Part shown: one piece after another, positions 28,673-40,401 of the stretch
How positions within the stretch are numbered: the first letter of the stretch is position 1
Layout of the letters: each line of letters starts with the position of its first letter
Source of the DNA: Anthopleura xanthogrammica
Lineage: Eukaryota; Cnidaria; Anthozoa; Actiniaria; Actiniidae
Assembly: GCA_964019055.1 (NCBI GenBank)
Contig: OZ025208.1
Coordinates: 15,995,457-16,059,456 of the forward strand
Reading direction: 5' to 3'
Length of the DNA: 64,000 nucleotides
Position numbers and translations under genes: made by a program
The notes under the pieces: generated by a model
The model's database searches: none
What the model was told of the DNA's origin: nothing
What the model saw: the letters and a program-made list of their open reading frames with translations, nothing else

Positions 28673-31600
28673 TCAAAAGACAGAGCTAGCACGTACACAG
28701 AACATCGTACCTTGGATAATGGGACCCTTACGTATAGGATCAATGTAGACCTTGAGAGGTCCTAACGACACGTCATATAACTTCGCTGTCATGTTAAGTA
28801 GACTAGTAAGATTATCATTCATGATTTCCTCTGTCTCTCTCGTCGTGATGTCTCTCCTGGTTAGGTACCTGGGCCTATCGGACTTGGAACAGGCCTGGTT
28901 ACACCGCGAGGCGTTGTTGTCCTTATGGCATACGATAACTTCACAATGGAGGTAAACTTCGCTGGAGTCTTTGGACTGAGTGAAGCGGAACGCCTCGAAG
29001 CTGAACCGCTGCTCTTTGTCGATGGAGAATTTGTAGTTCAGGGTCTGGTCGGTTGGACACCTGTGGGAATGAATGAATTGGAATGAATGGGATGAAAAGA
29101 TGAAGAGACGAAGAGACGAAAAACAATGACACTTTGATTGAAATACTAATATGCTCAGTTGAACCCGGAGGGAATGAATGAATGGAAATAAATGGCATGA
29201 AAAAATGAAAAGCAATGCAATTCTAAATGAAATATACTAATTGCTCTTTTGGTGGAAATAAATGAATGGGAAGGGAAGAAAGTGAATGGGATGAGAACTA
29301 CCAATCACGTAGTCTCATACCACAGGAAGCCCAATTATACATAAATACCTACCCATTCCTTAGTACATAGTAGAGTTGGGCGTGGTTTGGGTCTGGTGAT
29401 GGTGTTGCTTTACATCGGTCAAGAAATAGCGTCAGCCCCGATGTGTTGGTCATGACCCTTACCTTGAGGTACACTCGTTCCCCTACCCTCACCCTGACGG
29501 GAAACTGTGTGTAAGGACTGAAGTACTTGCTTGTTTGAAACATGCTCATGCTGAATGAGAAGTTGCCAATTTTCACTGAAAACAAATAAAATGACTTAGA
29601 TAAAAAGTGAATTAGAGAGAATGAAAGGATGGATGGATGGATGGGATGGATGGATGGATGGGATGGATGGATGGATGGATGGGATGGATGGGATGGGATG
29701 GGATGGATGGATGGATGGATGGATGGGATGGATGGGATGGATGGATGGGATGGATGGGATGGATGGGATGGATGGATGGGATGGATGGGATGGATGGGAT
29801 GGATGGAGGATGAATGGATGGAATGGATGGAATGGATGGAATGGATAAACGGATGGACGGACGGATGGATGGATGGATGGATGGGATGGATGGAGGAAGG
29901 ATGAGTGGATGGAATGGAATATAATATAATAAATGAATGGAAGGATGAGTAAATGGATGGATGGATGGATGAATGGGTGAAGGAGGGAGGGAGAGAGGAA
30001 GGATCGATGAATGCAAATTACCTTTAGGCCTTGTGATGATCTTGCCAACAGTACTAAAAGCATTCAGAGTCATTCTAAACGTCCTATAATACGAACACTC
30101 AAACATATAGAAATACGACGGATACCGACTGATAGGACTGCCAGTACGAAACACTTCTGTATCAACACTAGCAAAGAACGTCAATAAATCTTCATTCGTC
30201 GTCAACCGTGTGTTACATCCGCCCAGCGGTGTCCTCATGATGACATGCGTGGAGTTGACGTAGTGGGCTTTACACTTGGTACCATTGAAGTGGAACGTCT
30301 GAGGGTCTAGGAAAAAGAACCTTGCTCGGGACACGTGGAGTTCCATGTGTTGAGGTGCGCAGTGAACAAGAAGGCCATCAGTTTCTTCGACTGGAAATCA
30401 AAAAACATCAAGGCTTAAGGGAAGTAGCGAGTTCTCGATCATGTTGTGGAGGGTGTTGTATTTTCCCGCCATATTTGCAGGAATCCAGCATGAATTATTG
30501 ACATTTGGGCGCCGAGATCAAACTTTGGGGACGCCCCCTCGCTACGCCACTGCATGGCATTTTACCTAGAGATTTTGTACTCTGAAACACTTATTGCATC
30601 TACTATCCTTTTTCCTTGCCCTTATTCCCTCCTCAGTGTTAAGGGTGCTCAGTGGAGTGTGCCAGGGTTACTATGGTAACTGCAGTCAGTGTAAAATCGA
30701 TCCAAGCACCGAACCCACCAAGCGCGGACAAATAGGCCAAAGCTCAACACTAAGTCTTCCTAGAAGGCTCTCATAGCTTAAAAATGCTAATAATGTAAAG
30801 CCCGTCTCTTTAGCCGCGCATTTTGGCTAAGCTAACAACTGACACGCTTTCTTATTAGACTTTCATGAGCGTCATTTGAACTTATCATGCCTGGTTAAAC
30901 CCTCGTGTAAGACGCGCGCGCCTAACTGTCCACCCACTTACCACATATATTTGTTCGATTCCAAACAATTTGAAACCGCAAAAAAAAATTCTAATTAGAT
31001 ATCTTTAACAATAAAGAAGTACTTTACGAAAAAAAGGCAAAATAAAGGAATTAATTTCACTGGAGTTTCGATATTTTAATCAAAATATTTATTGATAGAA
31101 TATTAAGAACGCCTGGTCGGGCTTGGCTTCCGAAGCGAAGTCTTAATTTTGACAACTTTGTCTAGACTTGTCTAGGGTCAAGTGTTTCATATTAAAATTT
31201 ATGTCGAATTTTTCACTTAAATCATTTTTCTAGCATTTAATCAAACCTCGAGAGGATTCGTTTTCGTTCTGGAAGTCTTCCAGACAACATATATTTCATA
31301 TTTTCAAGAGTAGGATTACTTAAAGCAGGAATTTTTTTTCATCATTTTGTGGGTGTAATTTTGCCCTCTTTGATGTCGAAAAACGAGACATTTAGGTCAT
31401 CTACTATATCCACTGAAGTAGCGTTAGCTTCTTTACTGATATTATCTTAACCAACAGGATTATTTTCTTTCAACTCTTTCACATTCTTTGAACTTTGTTA
31501 AAAGTGATAAATGATGTGTTTTCTAAAACCTCGACCTATATGGAAACACCTTGAAGATCTTAGACAACATCTGTTAAACTAATTGATAATTTATTAAATA

Positions 31601-34417
31601 TATAATATGATATAAGATAAATTTAAATATAAATATAAATATGTTATTCGATCCCTTGGTCGACTTGCTGATCATAATTCATTATTTCCAGGTATTTTCC
31701 TGGGCATTTCTTTAAACCAGACTGATTTTTTGGCCATATTTGTATATATTCTAGCTTAGAATTCTTGAGAACTCTCATCCTAAATGAGAATGGACTGGAA
31801 TGCATACATTGAAATACTAGCTTCCCTAAAATAAAATGAGCACCCTGGTGCACTCAGTACAATTTGTCAAAGAATTTTTTAGATAAAGATTCAGTAGGGA
31901 GATATAGAGTTTTTTCCTAATGCAAGCAGATTCTTGCTAATGCAGAATAAATAATGGCAAAACAAAGTTGGGAACATTTTATATGGATACATATTTGGTT
32001 TACTGTGGATACTTTTAGCTGCAAGCTGGTTTTTTTGAGGTTTTCCATCTAAAATATCATTTACACATAATGTAGTCAACTACAAAAGCAAGTATTCATT
32101 GTTCAATTATCTCTGATATTTAGCTTAATTAGTATGTAGAAAGTTCTAGAAATTAGTTAATACATTTACAAAGATGACTGTGGTTGGAATGGTTAAGTTT
32201 TCCTTTTTCTTTACACACGTTTGCATACCACAAGTCAAACTTCTGAACAATTTCAATGCAAGACATGGAAGTTAGGTTGATATAACCTAAGTTTATCAAC
32301 ATGTTTGTTAAGGCTTAGACAGTATGAGCGAGTATATGTTTGAAAACATTCACTGGGTGTGTCACTACACAATGAAAAAACTCCATTATATGAAACTCAT
32401 GCAGTCATACAACAGTAATGACCAAGATTACACAATATTTTGAAAGTTAACAACTGTGTACATAAATAAAAAAGCTGAATGATCCAATACGACAAAGAAT
32501 AAAACAGTTCTTATCCCAAAATATAAAAGAAATCATTATCTGTTGCTTTCTAATAATGCCATGCTGCTGGCAGAGCTTAAGCAAACAAATATGAAAAAAC
32601 CACAAGATTGTCTGGCATTCCCAGTAAGATTAAATCTCTTATTTTCTAATGGTAATTTCAGTGACTTCATATGGATGGTATTTTGTGTGGTATCGGCCAA
32701 AGTCCAATTTTCTTTGTATTTGAAGACAAGAGATCTAAGAAACAGTCAGGAATGTTCTGAAGCTGAAGCAAGGCTTTTGTTTTTGTAATGTGTTGTTCTT
32801 CAAAGTAATCACAACCTCCTACATCCATTAGACCATCAATTTATTCAAGAAGATTCCACAGAAATGTATTCCATACAGCCATAATTGCCATGAATTTAAA
32901 GGAAGGACAAAAATTATCCAAACAAGCAGAAAGATCACAAATACAATTAAAACTACAACCAGTAAAAGGTTAAATCTTCTTAAGGTACAGTCTTCAACTC
33001 CTTAGGAATCTTTGCCAGGTAATTTTGCCAGATAATGGCTCACCTTTAGATCAGTTCGATCTTTCTGTATGTTATTGTTTATCGCTCAACTACTGGCAGA
33101 ACAATAGGAATGGAACAATAAACTTTCCAATTAACACTTTTTTTTTATTTTTAATACCGCAAGAAAATAATAAATTTTAACAAGATTTCTACAAAATTCA
33201 TTAATCATACATCCTCTTTCCAGGCATGTATTTTGTCTACACGTTAAGCAGAAAGTGATAAATCTCTTGAATAATCCATGAAGATGACAGCTTGCACAGT
33301 TTGAAATAATTTCTTAGTTTATAGATATATAATAGGCTAATGCTTAAAGCTATAGAATAAAACACACCATTTACAAGATCCTGGGAGGTTGAATGGTGGT
33401 TATGTGGTGTCCAAAAGGATTAAACACAGGAAAACTACAATTAGGAATTGTTTTTACAGTGGAACTATGTGGTTAAGACAGCCCTATAGGGTCAATCTGG
33501 CTGTGACTTTCTAAAAAATTTTGGTCCACAAAGTTAAATTCGTATAAAAGATAAGATAATATATAAGCCTGAAGTCTTTTTTATACCAATGGTATTTATA
33601 CTAGCTTTGCAAAATCGTAACATATTTTAACAATGGAACATTAATAAAGATAATATCTAAATAAAAATATGAATTTGTCAATTGACGCTCATTTGCATAT
33701 CCTTGGTTTTATTATTTTTAACTGTGCGCTTATGAGACACAAAGATTCGTTCCTTAATGTACAAAAAAAAGCAATATTATTTATTATTTCGCGTGCTGAG
33801 GGATTAACGATTCTCATTGCTAATTGGAAATGGAAAAGTGAAAATATAAGCTGTCAAAATGGTGATGAAACACGATTGCGTGAATGCTACATTAGTATAA
33901 AATCATTATCTAATTCCTCTAAACTATATTTTTTTCTTTACTAAGGAATTAATATTTGAAATAAAGCTTGTATGGTTTGAAAATGTAACCTAAATAAAAT
34001 CATAAACTTTAGTGAGCATTTCTAGAGCTCGATCGACAGCGATGGAACCCATTTTGCAGCATGGCATTGAAATAGCTTCTGGAGAAATCTGAAAATTCGA
34101 AATTCGATCTTGGATCCCACCGATCAATTCACTTGTGTTATGAATATAGATTGACTAGTATGTCAGATATAGAGAGTCGAGGAAAACATGAATTAATCGA
34201 GCTCAAACAGAGCATTTCTTTAAAATGTATTCGCTGTTCCATCGCTATTCATGTAGATCTTGTCCTTCCATTGTGAACCTGTACAAGCTTGCGTTACAAA
34301 TTATGAAGAAAAAATCATTAAAAAAAAAGGAGTCTTACCTGCTAATTCCGACGAAACCTCAATCCAAACTATACACGATACAATCCACCATAAAACTGGT
34401 AGTTTTTTAAGCTTCAT
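28673..34417 (-). CDS. Secreted ZP-domain protein
   Basis: Coding exons: 34417-34339, 30390-30022, 29575-29353, 29060-28673; GT-AG, phases agree, 352 residues plus TGA. Residues 1-26 form a signal peptide (MKLKK, then Leu/Val/Trp/Ile-rich, then SSELA). The ZP module follows from about residue 33: Cys37 in LVHCAPQ, FNGTKC, GGCNT, FECSYY, then [15 protein letters not shown] and FLDRCKATP, then the ZP-C part C225[11 protein letters not shown] and Cys277/Cys281. ZP modules polymerise into extracellular filaments and matrices. A dibasic site (RYLTRR, about 288-293) may be a propeptide cleavage point. No transmembrane helix follows, which is unusual: either the protein is secreted or the last exon is mis-assigned. 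A GTACGA donor inside the last exon (after PIIQ) could lead to an unseen membrane exon, and the stop codon lies in duplicated sequence. Confidence 0.85.
29616..29980. repeat. (ATGG)n / (GGGATGGAT)n microsatellite
   Basis: Tetranucleotide repeats fill most of the short intron between the ZP exons 30390-30022 and 29575-29353. Open frames on both strands are artefacts. Confidence 0.95.
30391..34338. other. First intron of the secreted ZP gene, no other gene seen
   Basis: AT-rich sequence of nearly 4 kb. No splice-bounded coding exon or clear repeat array was found on either strand. Confidence 0.6.
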
Positions 34418-36750
34418 TTTTAAGATCTAGGAAGTTTTTTAGGAGTATTCGTCAACAGAAATCAGTTGAGCTTGGCTTGTAATGAAAATATGAACTCCAG
34501 CACATGTCGATTCGTAGGCGTTCAACCCGTGTTTTAGCTATTAGTTTACTGCCATATTGTAAAAACAGCTTTCTGGCACTTATTTTGATTGTCAACAGCA
34601 ATAAACGGCTTAGAAATCTTCCTAAAATTTGACTTTTTGCATCAAAACAATAATCAATATGTTCAAATAGCCAAACAAATGCTTGAGTTGACGTAGGCCG
34701 CTGACCAATATGGGTGTAAAACTCGAGATCCTTCCAAAAAACTCTAGCATATTTCTTTATTAATTAATCTTCAATTAATGATTAATTATTGTTTATTATT
34801 TTGTGTAATCTCAATAATTATTCTGTTATCTTCATCAAATCCCTGTTCTTCTTGCTATAGTTTTCCCCCTTCGCGTGTGTTTTGGGAGGGGAAGGGGGGT
34901 GGTGCTTCCATAAGCATTCGAAAAAAAACTTCCCAATAAAATAAAATTCGGTCTAATTTGATTAAATCGATGTTTAATAAATAAAAAAAATAATTCTTAC
35001 TCTAGAATATATGGGTTCTGACAGGCAAGCCTACGGGCACCCAACACAAGACAATACAGCACAATAAACCACGTGTTCCACTGACTAATTTTTGTTCTAT
35101 AGCTATAAGCAAATGACAGTTTATAGAGATTGTAAATACAAGATATACTTCTTTAGAAATACAGGTTTCAAAGGGAATAAAATAATCTTACAACGCTCAG
35201 AAGTAGAGTCATTTTTTAAAAAACCTTCAAATTCGATTTAGAAAAAATGGCGCTTACAATTCAATGCTTTCGTTGAATTCTGAATTAAACATGAAATTCG
35301 TCTGAGCCAATATCTAAAAGGCTCAGTCCTTAGTCACAAAGTTATAAACCAGCTATCGTAGCGTGACTTGATTGTTTGAATTAGATTACTTCGTCTATAT
35401 TGACTCAATACATCAATGTCTTTATCAATCAATAACATTGGCAGCCACGCGGAGTTGGAATCACGAAACCCCGGCTCGCGCGTTTCGACATCGAACAAAA
35501 ACCCTGATTTCGCAACACGATTCCAAGTACAGAAGTCAGTTATTAAACCAGGGGGGAAAAGATAACTTAGAGTACGAATGCCGTCGCTATAAACCTACAG
35601 AATAATTAATGGGATTAAAATACCCCAAATATCAATCAAAGTTGAATGACAATTAGCTAAGTAGCTAGGAATGACATCAACCAATCTAAGTCGCTGGAGT
35701 GACCTGTCTTTAAAAACGAAGATATCTAAAACTTGGTTCAAACTTGATATACCCTGTCATAGCATTCCATACCAATGCCGTGTTATGGCCGCGCTATCGT
35801 GAGGTCAGACTAGCGGGAGTTCGGTCTGAAAATAGAACATTTAATATCTGTTTGGTTAATACATTGCCCGAAGCAAGAAAGAGCGGAGATCAGGTCATGA
35901 TATTCTAGACACACGGTGCAACATTGCGCTCAAAGTCGCAGGCAATCGATGTTGCGGGCCATGCCATAGGTAGCCTGGCTACACAGGCTATGTCATACGA
36001 CGCAATTTGATGAACGCAATGTTGCTGAAGTAGAAAACGATCCTACTTCAGCAACATTGCCTGAAATATTGCTTTTAATCGAGGTGGAAGGGGGGGGGGG
36101 GGGGGGCGGCTTACAATTGGTCAACAATTGTCAACAATAATATTGAACTGCATAAAACACGAATTGGGCCCAAATGAGAGACAAGTGTGCTACCCTCAAT
36201 CCAATGTTCACTTATGCAGGCCTAGAATGTTTATACATAGAGCATCATTGCTTTGTAAGTACAACTTTTTCTTTCAATGTTGTGGTGCTAAAATTTATTT
36301 ACAAAACTTTTGAAAGAAGCCTTTGAAAATTCCTTCGCATGATTGATTGCATCTAAATGGGTTTGATTTTGAAAATAAAAATGTGATGCTTCATGGGGAG
36401 AGCGGTACTGGAACCAGTGTGGATCAGAACCCCTCGTTAGCAGCTTAGCTTTTTCTGGAAGCCAGCATGTCAGTCAGTTAAGGTTTTCTTCAGTGATATA
36501 TACGCTTACAGGAAACACTGAGATTTTAATGCTTTGATTAAACCTATTAAAAGTGTAAAAAATCTTTGACTCAGACGGCAAAATTCATTAACCTTTTTCT
36601 CAAGTTCTATAAAAATTGATATGTACCTACTGACCACGAATGTCAAAAAGGCTTAAAATTTTTTCGATAACATACTAATTAATTACTACAAGGCCTTTCT
36701 ATGAAAATCTATGTACCCTATAAAAAGATGTTTAAAAAATAACAATGTTG
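34418..36750. other. Intergenic region, no gene seen
   Basis: AT-rich sequence. Apart from the family G element near 35.9 kb and a G18 run near 36090, nothing supported was found. Confidence 0.55.
35908..36074. mobile_element. Palindromic MITE, family G, copy 2
   Basis: ACACGGTGCAACATTGCGC at the left; the right half has CTTCAGCAACATTGCCTGAA. The centre, GCAATCGATGTTGCG, is shared with copy 3. The right terminal repeat is degraded. Confidence 0.72.
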
Positions 36751-36940
36751 TTGAAGAAGCGACCGGAAATCTTTTCAATTCTATTCCGTAACGAAGTGGT
36801 TTGTTTGTAGATTCCATGAGGGGATTCCACTTGTCAGATAGGGTTTAAACAATAATAAAGTCAAATTCTTTGAGCTTTTCGTAGGCGGGAGGAATGCAAA
36901 CAAGCCCAAAAATGATCGGTAATTCTGTACGACTTTCCTC

Positions 36941-37047
36941 TCCTCTCCTCTCCTCTCCTCTCCTCTCCTCTCCTCTCCTCTCCTCTGCTCTGCTTTCCTT
37001 TCCTTTCCTTTCCTTTCATTTCCTTTCCTTTCCCTTCCTTTCTTTTT
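36941..37047. repeat. (TCCTC)n pentanucleotide repeat
   Basis: About 100 bp of CTCTC and CTTTC units, extending the open frame of the candidate gene on the minus strand; the frame there should not be trusted. Confidence 0.9.
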
Positions 37048-37059
37048 ACGGCGAGCATA

Positions 37060-38016
37060 CATAGTCCCAAAACTATGACAGACGATTGTCTGTTTGTTCA
37101 GCAACAAGATCAAATCTGAGACAACATATCTTAATGTTATTCTTAGCTTTTTATGACCAAAGTCCTGCACAGTTTCCTGTGTACCCAGTTCGAAGGTGAT
37201 AGGCACATCAAAATGACGAATACATTCGTTTAAAAAACACCTCTGTATTGACGTATCGGCGTTCGTCAGTACAACGAATGTAGCTGATGACTTGAGAGAG
37301 ATGAAGACAAGTGGAAGACGATCGGAAGAACTGAGAAGAGAAATTAAAGAGTTGAATAAGAAGAACAAGAAAAATGAGAAAAATGAAAAGGAGAAAAAGA
37401 AGAAGACTTGTACCATTGTAACGCAAACATATTATCTACAGTCAAAAGTACAAATTAACCAGACACCCCGTCGGGCAATTCCATACCGGCGCGGACGGGA
37501 GGGTCGTCCCGGGCGTTAAGCAGGACCTGCCTCTCTATATTGTTTAACAGAAAGGTCTTTATAAACACATTGACCCATTTTATAACCGCACTTGGATCCC
37601 TGCTGTAATGCTTGACCTCAGTGTCTGCGCCATCCATCCCATCAGGTGGCGTGATTGAGTCTTCATATTCGCCTTTATTTTCATCAATCTATAAAAAGGA
37701 CTGCACAGTCCAACGTGTTTACTGGCCTCTGGCAACATATTGATCAATAGGAGGCCGGCGCACGATAAGTCTTCTGATTGGTTCAGTCTGAAGGCCATTG
37801 ATAGCCATTTTACGGTAATTAAGTTTTTCCAAGTCTTGAAACACACGAAGCAACCGGTGTAACGTGAACCTTAAGTACATCGATGCTGCTAGACGAGTAT
37901 TCCATAGGGTCTTCCATGGTGCTATCCATCGTCTTATTTATCTCGCTGCAGTACGAAGTATTCCAACTTTTCAAAACTGAGCCAGAGTTATATTTGATAG
38001 TTTGAAACCATAACAT
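37060..38016 (-). CDS. Candidate unrecognised gene, partial
   Basis: Exon-like segments: 38016-37870, 37688-37460, 37435-37414 and from 37330 downwards to about 37060. Phases agree: the second ends with one base, the 22-base third carries 2+18+2 bases, and the fourth opens with one base. The fourth's acceptor follows a very pyrimidine-rich 83-bp intron. The protein reads like a real globular fragment: GEYEDSITPPDGMDGADTEV, SRDPSAVIKWVNVFIKTFLL, NARDDPPVRAGMELPDGVSD, then SSATFVVLTNADTSIQRCFL and DVPITFELGTQETV. I do not recognise the family. The donors after 37460 (GTTAAT) and 37870 (GTTCAC) are weak, the start and 3' end are not established, and a pyrimidine repeat follows. It may be a pseudogene or part of a gene. 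Confidence 0.4.
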
Positions 38017-38206
38017 GAATAAATTGCAACCGGTGTAACGTGAACCTTAAGTACATCGATGCTGCTAGACGAGCATTCCATAGGGTCTTCCATGGTGCTA
38101 TCCATCGTCTTATTTATCTCGCTGCAGTACGAAGTATTTCAACTTTTCAAAACTGAGCCAGAGTTACATTTGATAGTTTGAAACCATAACATGAATAAAT
38201 TGTAAC
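37853..38206. repeat. 177-bp tandem duplication containing an exon
   Basis: 37853-38029 is repeated at 38030-38206 with few differences. On the minus strand the unit contains the first exon-like segment of the candidate gene. In the second copy a Trp codon has become TGA, and two other changes are Tyr to Cys, so that copy is decaying. Confidence 0.9.
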
Positions 38207-40196
38207 GAAAAAAATCGAAAATTAAGTTAATGGTTTTTATTGAATTCAATATTGCATTGGTATAATGATATAGAGATGTTGATGATGATGATGATGATCA
38301 ATCAGAACTATTATTATTTCCCCCGGTTCTTACTATTAAACCTGCCCTGAGAAACTTCTCTTAAATAATAGTAATTAATTTAGGATAACTTATAGTAATA
38401 GGGGTTAAACGGTATCATAAATTGAGAGCTAAAAAATCTATCCCAATCGAAGTAGCCGAGCAACTTGTGGTAAGAAAAGCAGCTTTTGTGTGGCGCCTGG
38501 ATCGAGAAGATTCAAGGACATGAATAAATTGCTTGAAAACGACGGTTTTTGTGAGCTAATTTTTAAAAAAATGACCTCAAGTGAAGACGAAATATCATGG
38601 GCTTTCTGGAAACATCTTAAACTGATCTCGAACCGTTTATCGGCTGAAAACTTTAACTGAAACTGATAAAAACCTAAGCGAAATAAAACAAAACTGGGTG
38701 AAACTCGATAACGGTTTTAAGCCAATTTTTAGTTTAACGTATGAATCAATCAGGTAAAATTGGTCAAAGAACTTAAAAAAATACTCAGTAAAGGCTTGTA
38801 AAAGGATACTTTTTTCAGTGATTCCTACCCCTTTCGTTCTAAAAAAAAAATTCCAAAAAAGGATTCTGAAACGGCCGAAAAGATTGGGAATGATTTGAGA
38901 ATTTTTTTCGTAAAAACTTTTGAGTGGAGCAAAATTGGTAAACAACTTGTTTCAAGATTCAGGTCGTTTCAGTTGGCTTCATTTGAGTGAGTGCAGCGGT
39001 TTTAGATTGTGCTGGATAGAACTGTAAACAATATTGAGGCTCCTGAGTGGTTGAATCAGTAAAGTTAAAATACGTCTTCAGAATAAGTTCTGATTAAATT
39101 TTAACCAATATCTAGGCCACACTCGGTTTTAAGAAAGGCACTTGTGGTCGGGAAATTGAGAAGATAAAATATTGCCTTTATATATATTCGTTGTCTCGTA
39201 TATATATGGTGAAATCAATAAGCTGATGGACATGTGGCGAGGCACTGAAGTTACAACTGAAGTCGTATGATGGGGCGTTACTTGATGCATTTGACTACCC
39301 TTCTATCGACTGACACCTGCAGATAATCATACAGCAGAACGACTACTCGATCTGCAAGCCTTTAGAGGTTCCAACATCATCCAGCTCCTTAAAAAAATAT
39401 CAATTTTTAAAGATTACACTAAAAGTGCTCCATAAACACTTGGAAACGCGCTCGTATTTTGTAGCTGCTAATTAAATGGTTATTGAATAAACTAGTTAGC
39501 CTTAGACTGCACGCTATTATGAGCAATGCAAAACACCTTCGGGCATTCAAAGCTAGCCATCTCTGTATAAACTCGCCAAGTAAACCTGATAAAACAACGC
39601 AAAGCTACCAAAAACATCATTATCGTGGTTTTTTGATCAATTTACCATCGCGTGAGTTTATTGCACACGAACTTAACAACATGAAATATTTACTTTGTAA
39701 ATAATTTTCAATTGTTTTACTAAAAAAATCACGATTTTTCGATTAAAATATTCTCAAGAAATTTTCAAATAAAAAAGTACATTCTTTTCCATTGAGATTG
39801 AATATAGAAAAATGCGTTTTTGAAGTTGAAGTTATTAGGGGAGTATTCATGATTTTTTTTAAGCTCATCATTGATTTTAAGTTTATGAATATTAATGTTG
39901 TCGGGGTAGATCATTTATGGGATTTAGGTTATTTCTCGAATGCTAAGGGTCAAGAGCTAAAAACCACACGAAAATGCTTCGAAATGGCAGGTAAGACGTA
40001 AATACTAATTAATCTGTCTGGAGGGGAGTACAGATGTCGATGGCGAAGATTAAGAAGGGCGCTGAAGAAAAAATAAATGCGTGTCTTTATTCCCTTCTTT
40101 TTTGTAATTCATGAGTCATTGTTCATCAAATCCTTTGTGATAGTTCATAGTGTATGCTTGATCGACCAAGAATGCAGCCTTCGTCGATGCCATGTG

Positions 40197-40204
40197 TATA
40201 AAAG
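40197..40204 (+). promoter_or_regulatory. TATA box (TATAAAAG)
   Basis: TATAAAAG about 200 bp upstream of the membrane ZP gene start. Its distance implies a 5' leader of roughly 170 bases. There are no competing upstream signals nearby. Confidence 0.5.
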
Positions 40205-40401
40205 AACATAGGTCAAAGCGCTCGTACCTGATTGGTCAACTGTTACAATTATATGCAAATTTATAACCGAATAAAGAATGCTAGGGTGAAACTTGGTTAG
40301 TCCATCGTCTCACTCTGTTGTGCTCTGTTGTGAAGCTTGGTTGTCGCGGGCGAACTTGTCAGCCAGATAGAATAATTTGCTGGATAGTTAACCACCAAAA
40401 C

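Noticed and set aside
39230..39310. Possible exon end reading LKLQLKSYDGALLDAFDYP then stop
   Set aside because: Looks protein-like, but there is no credible acceptor, no upstream exon and no recognised family.
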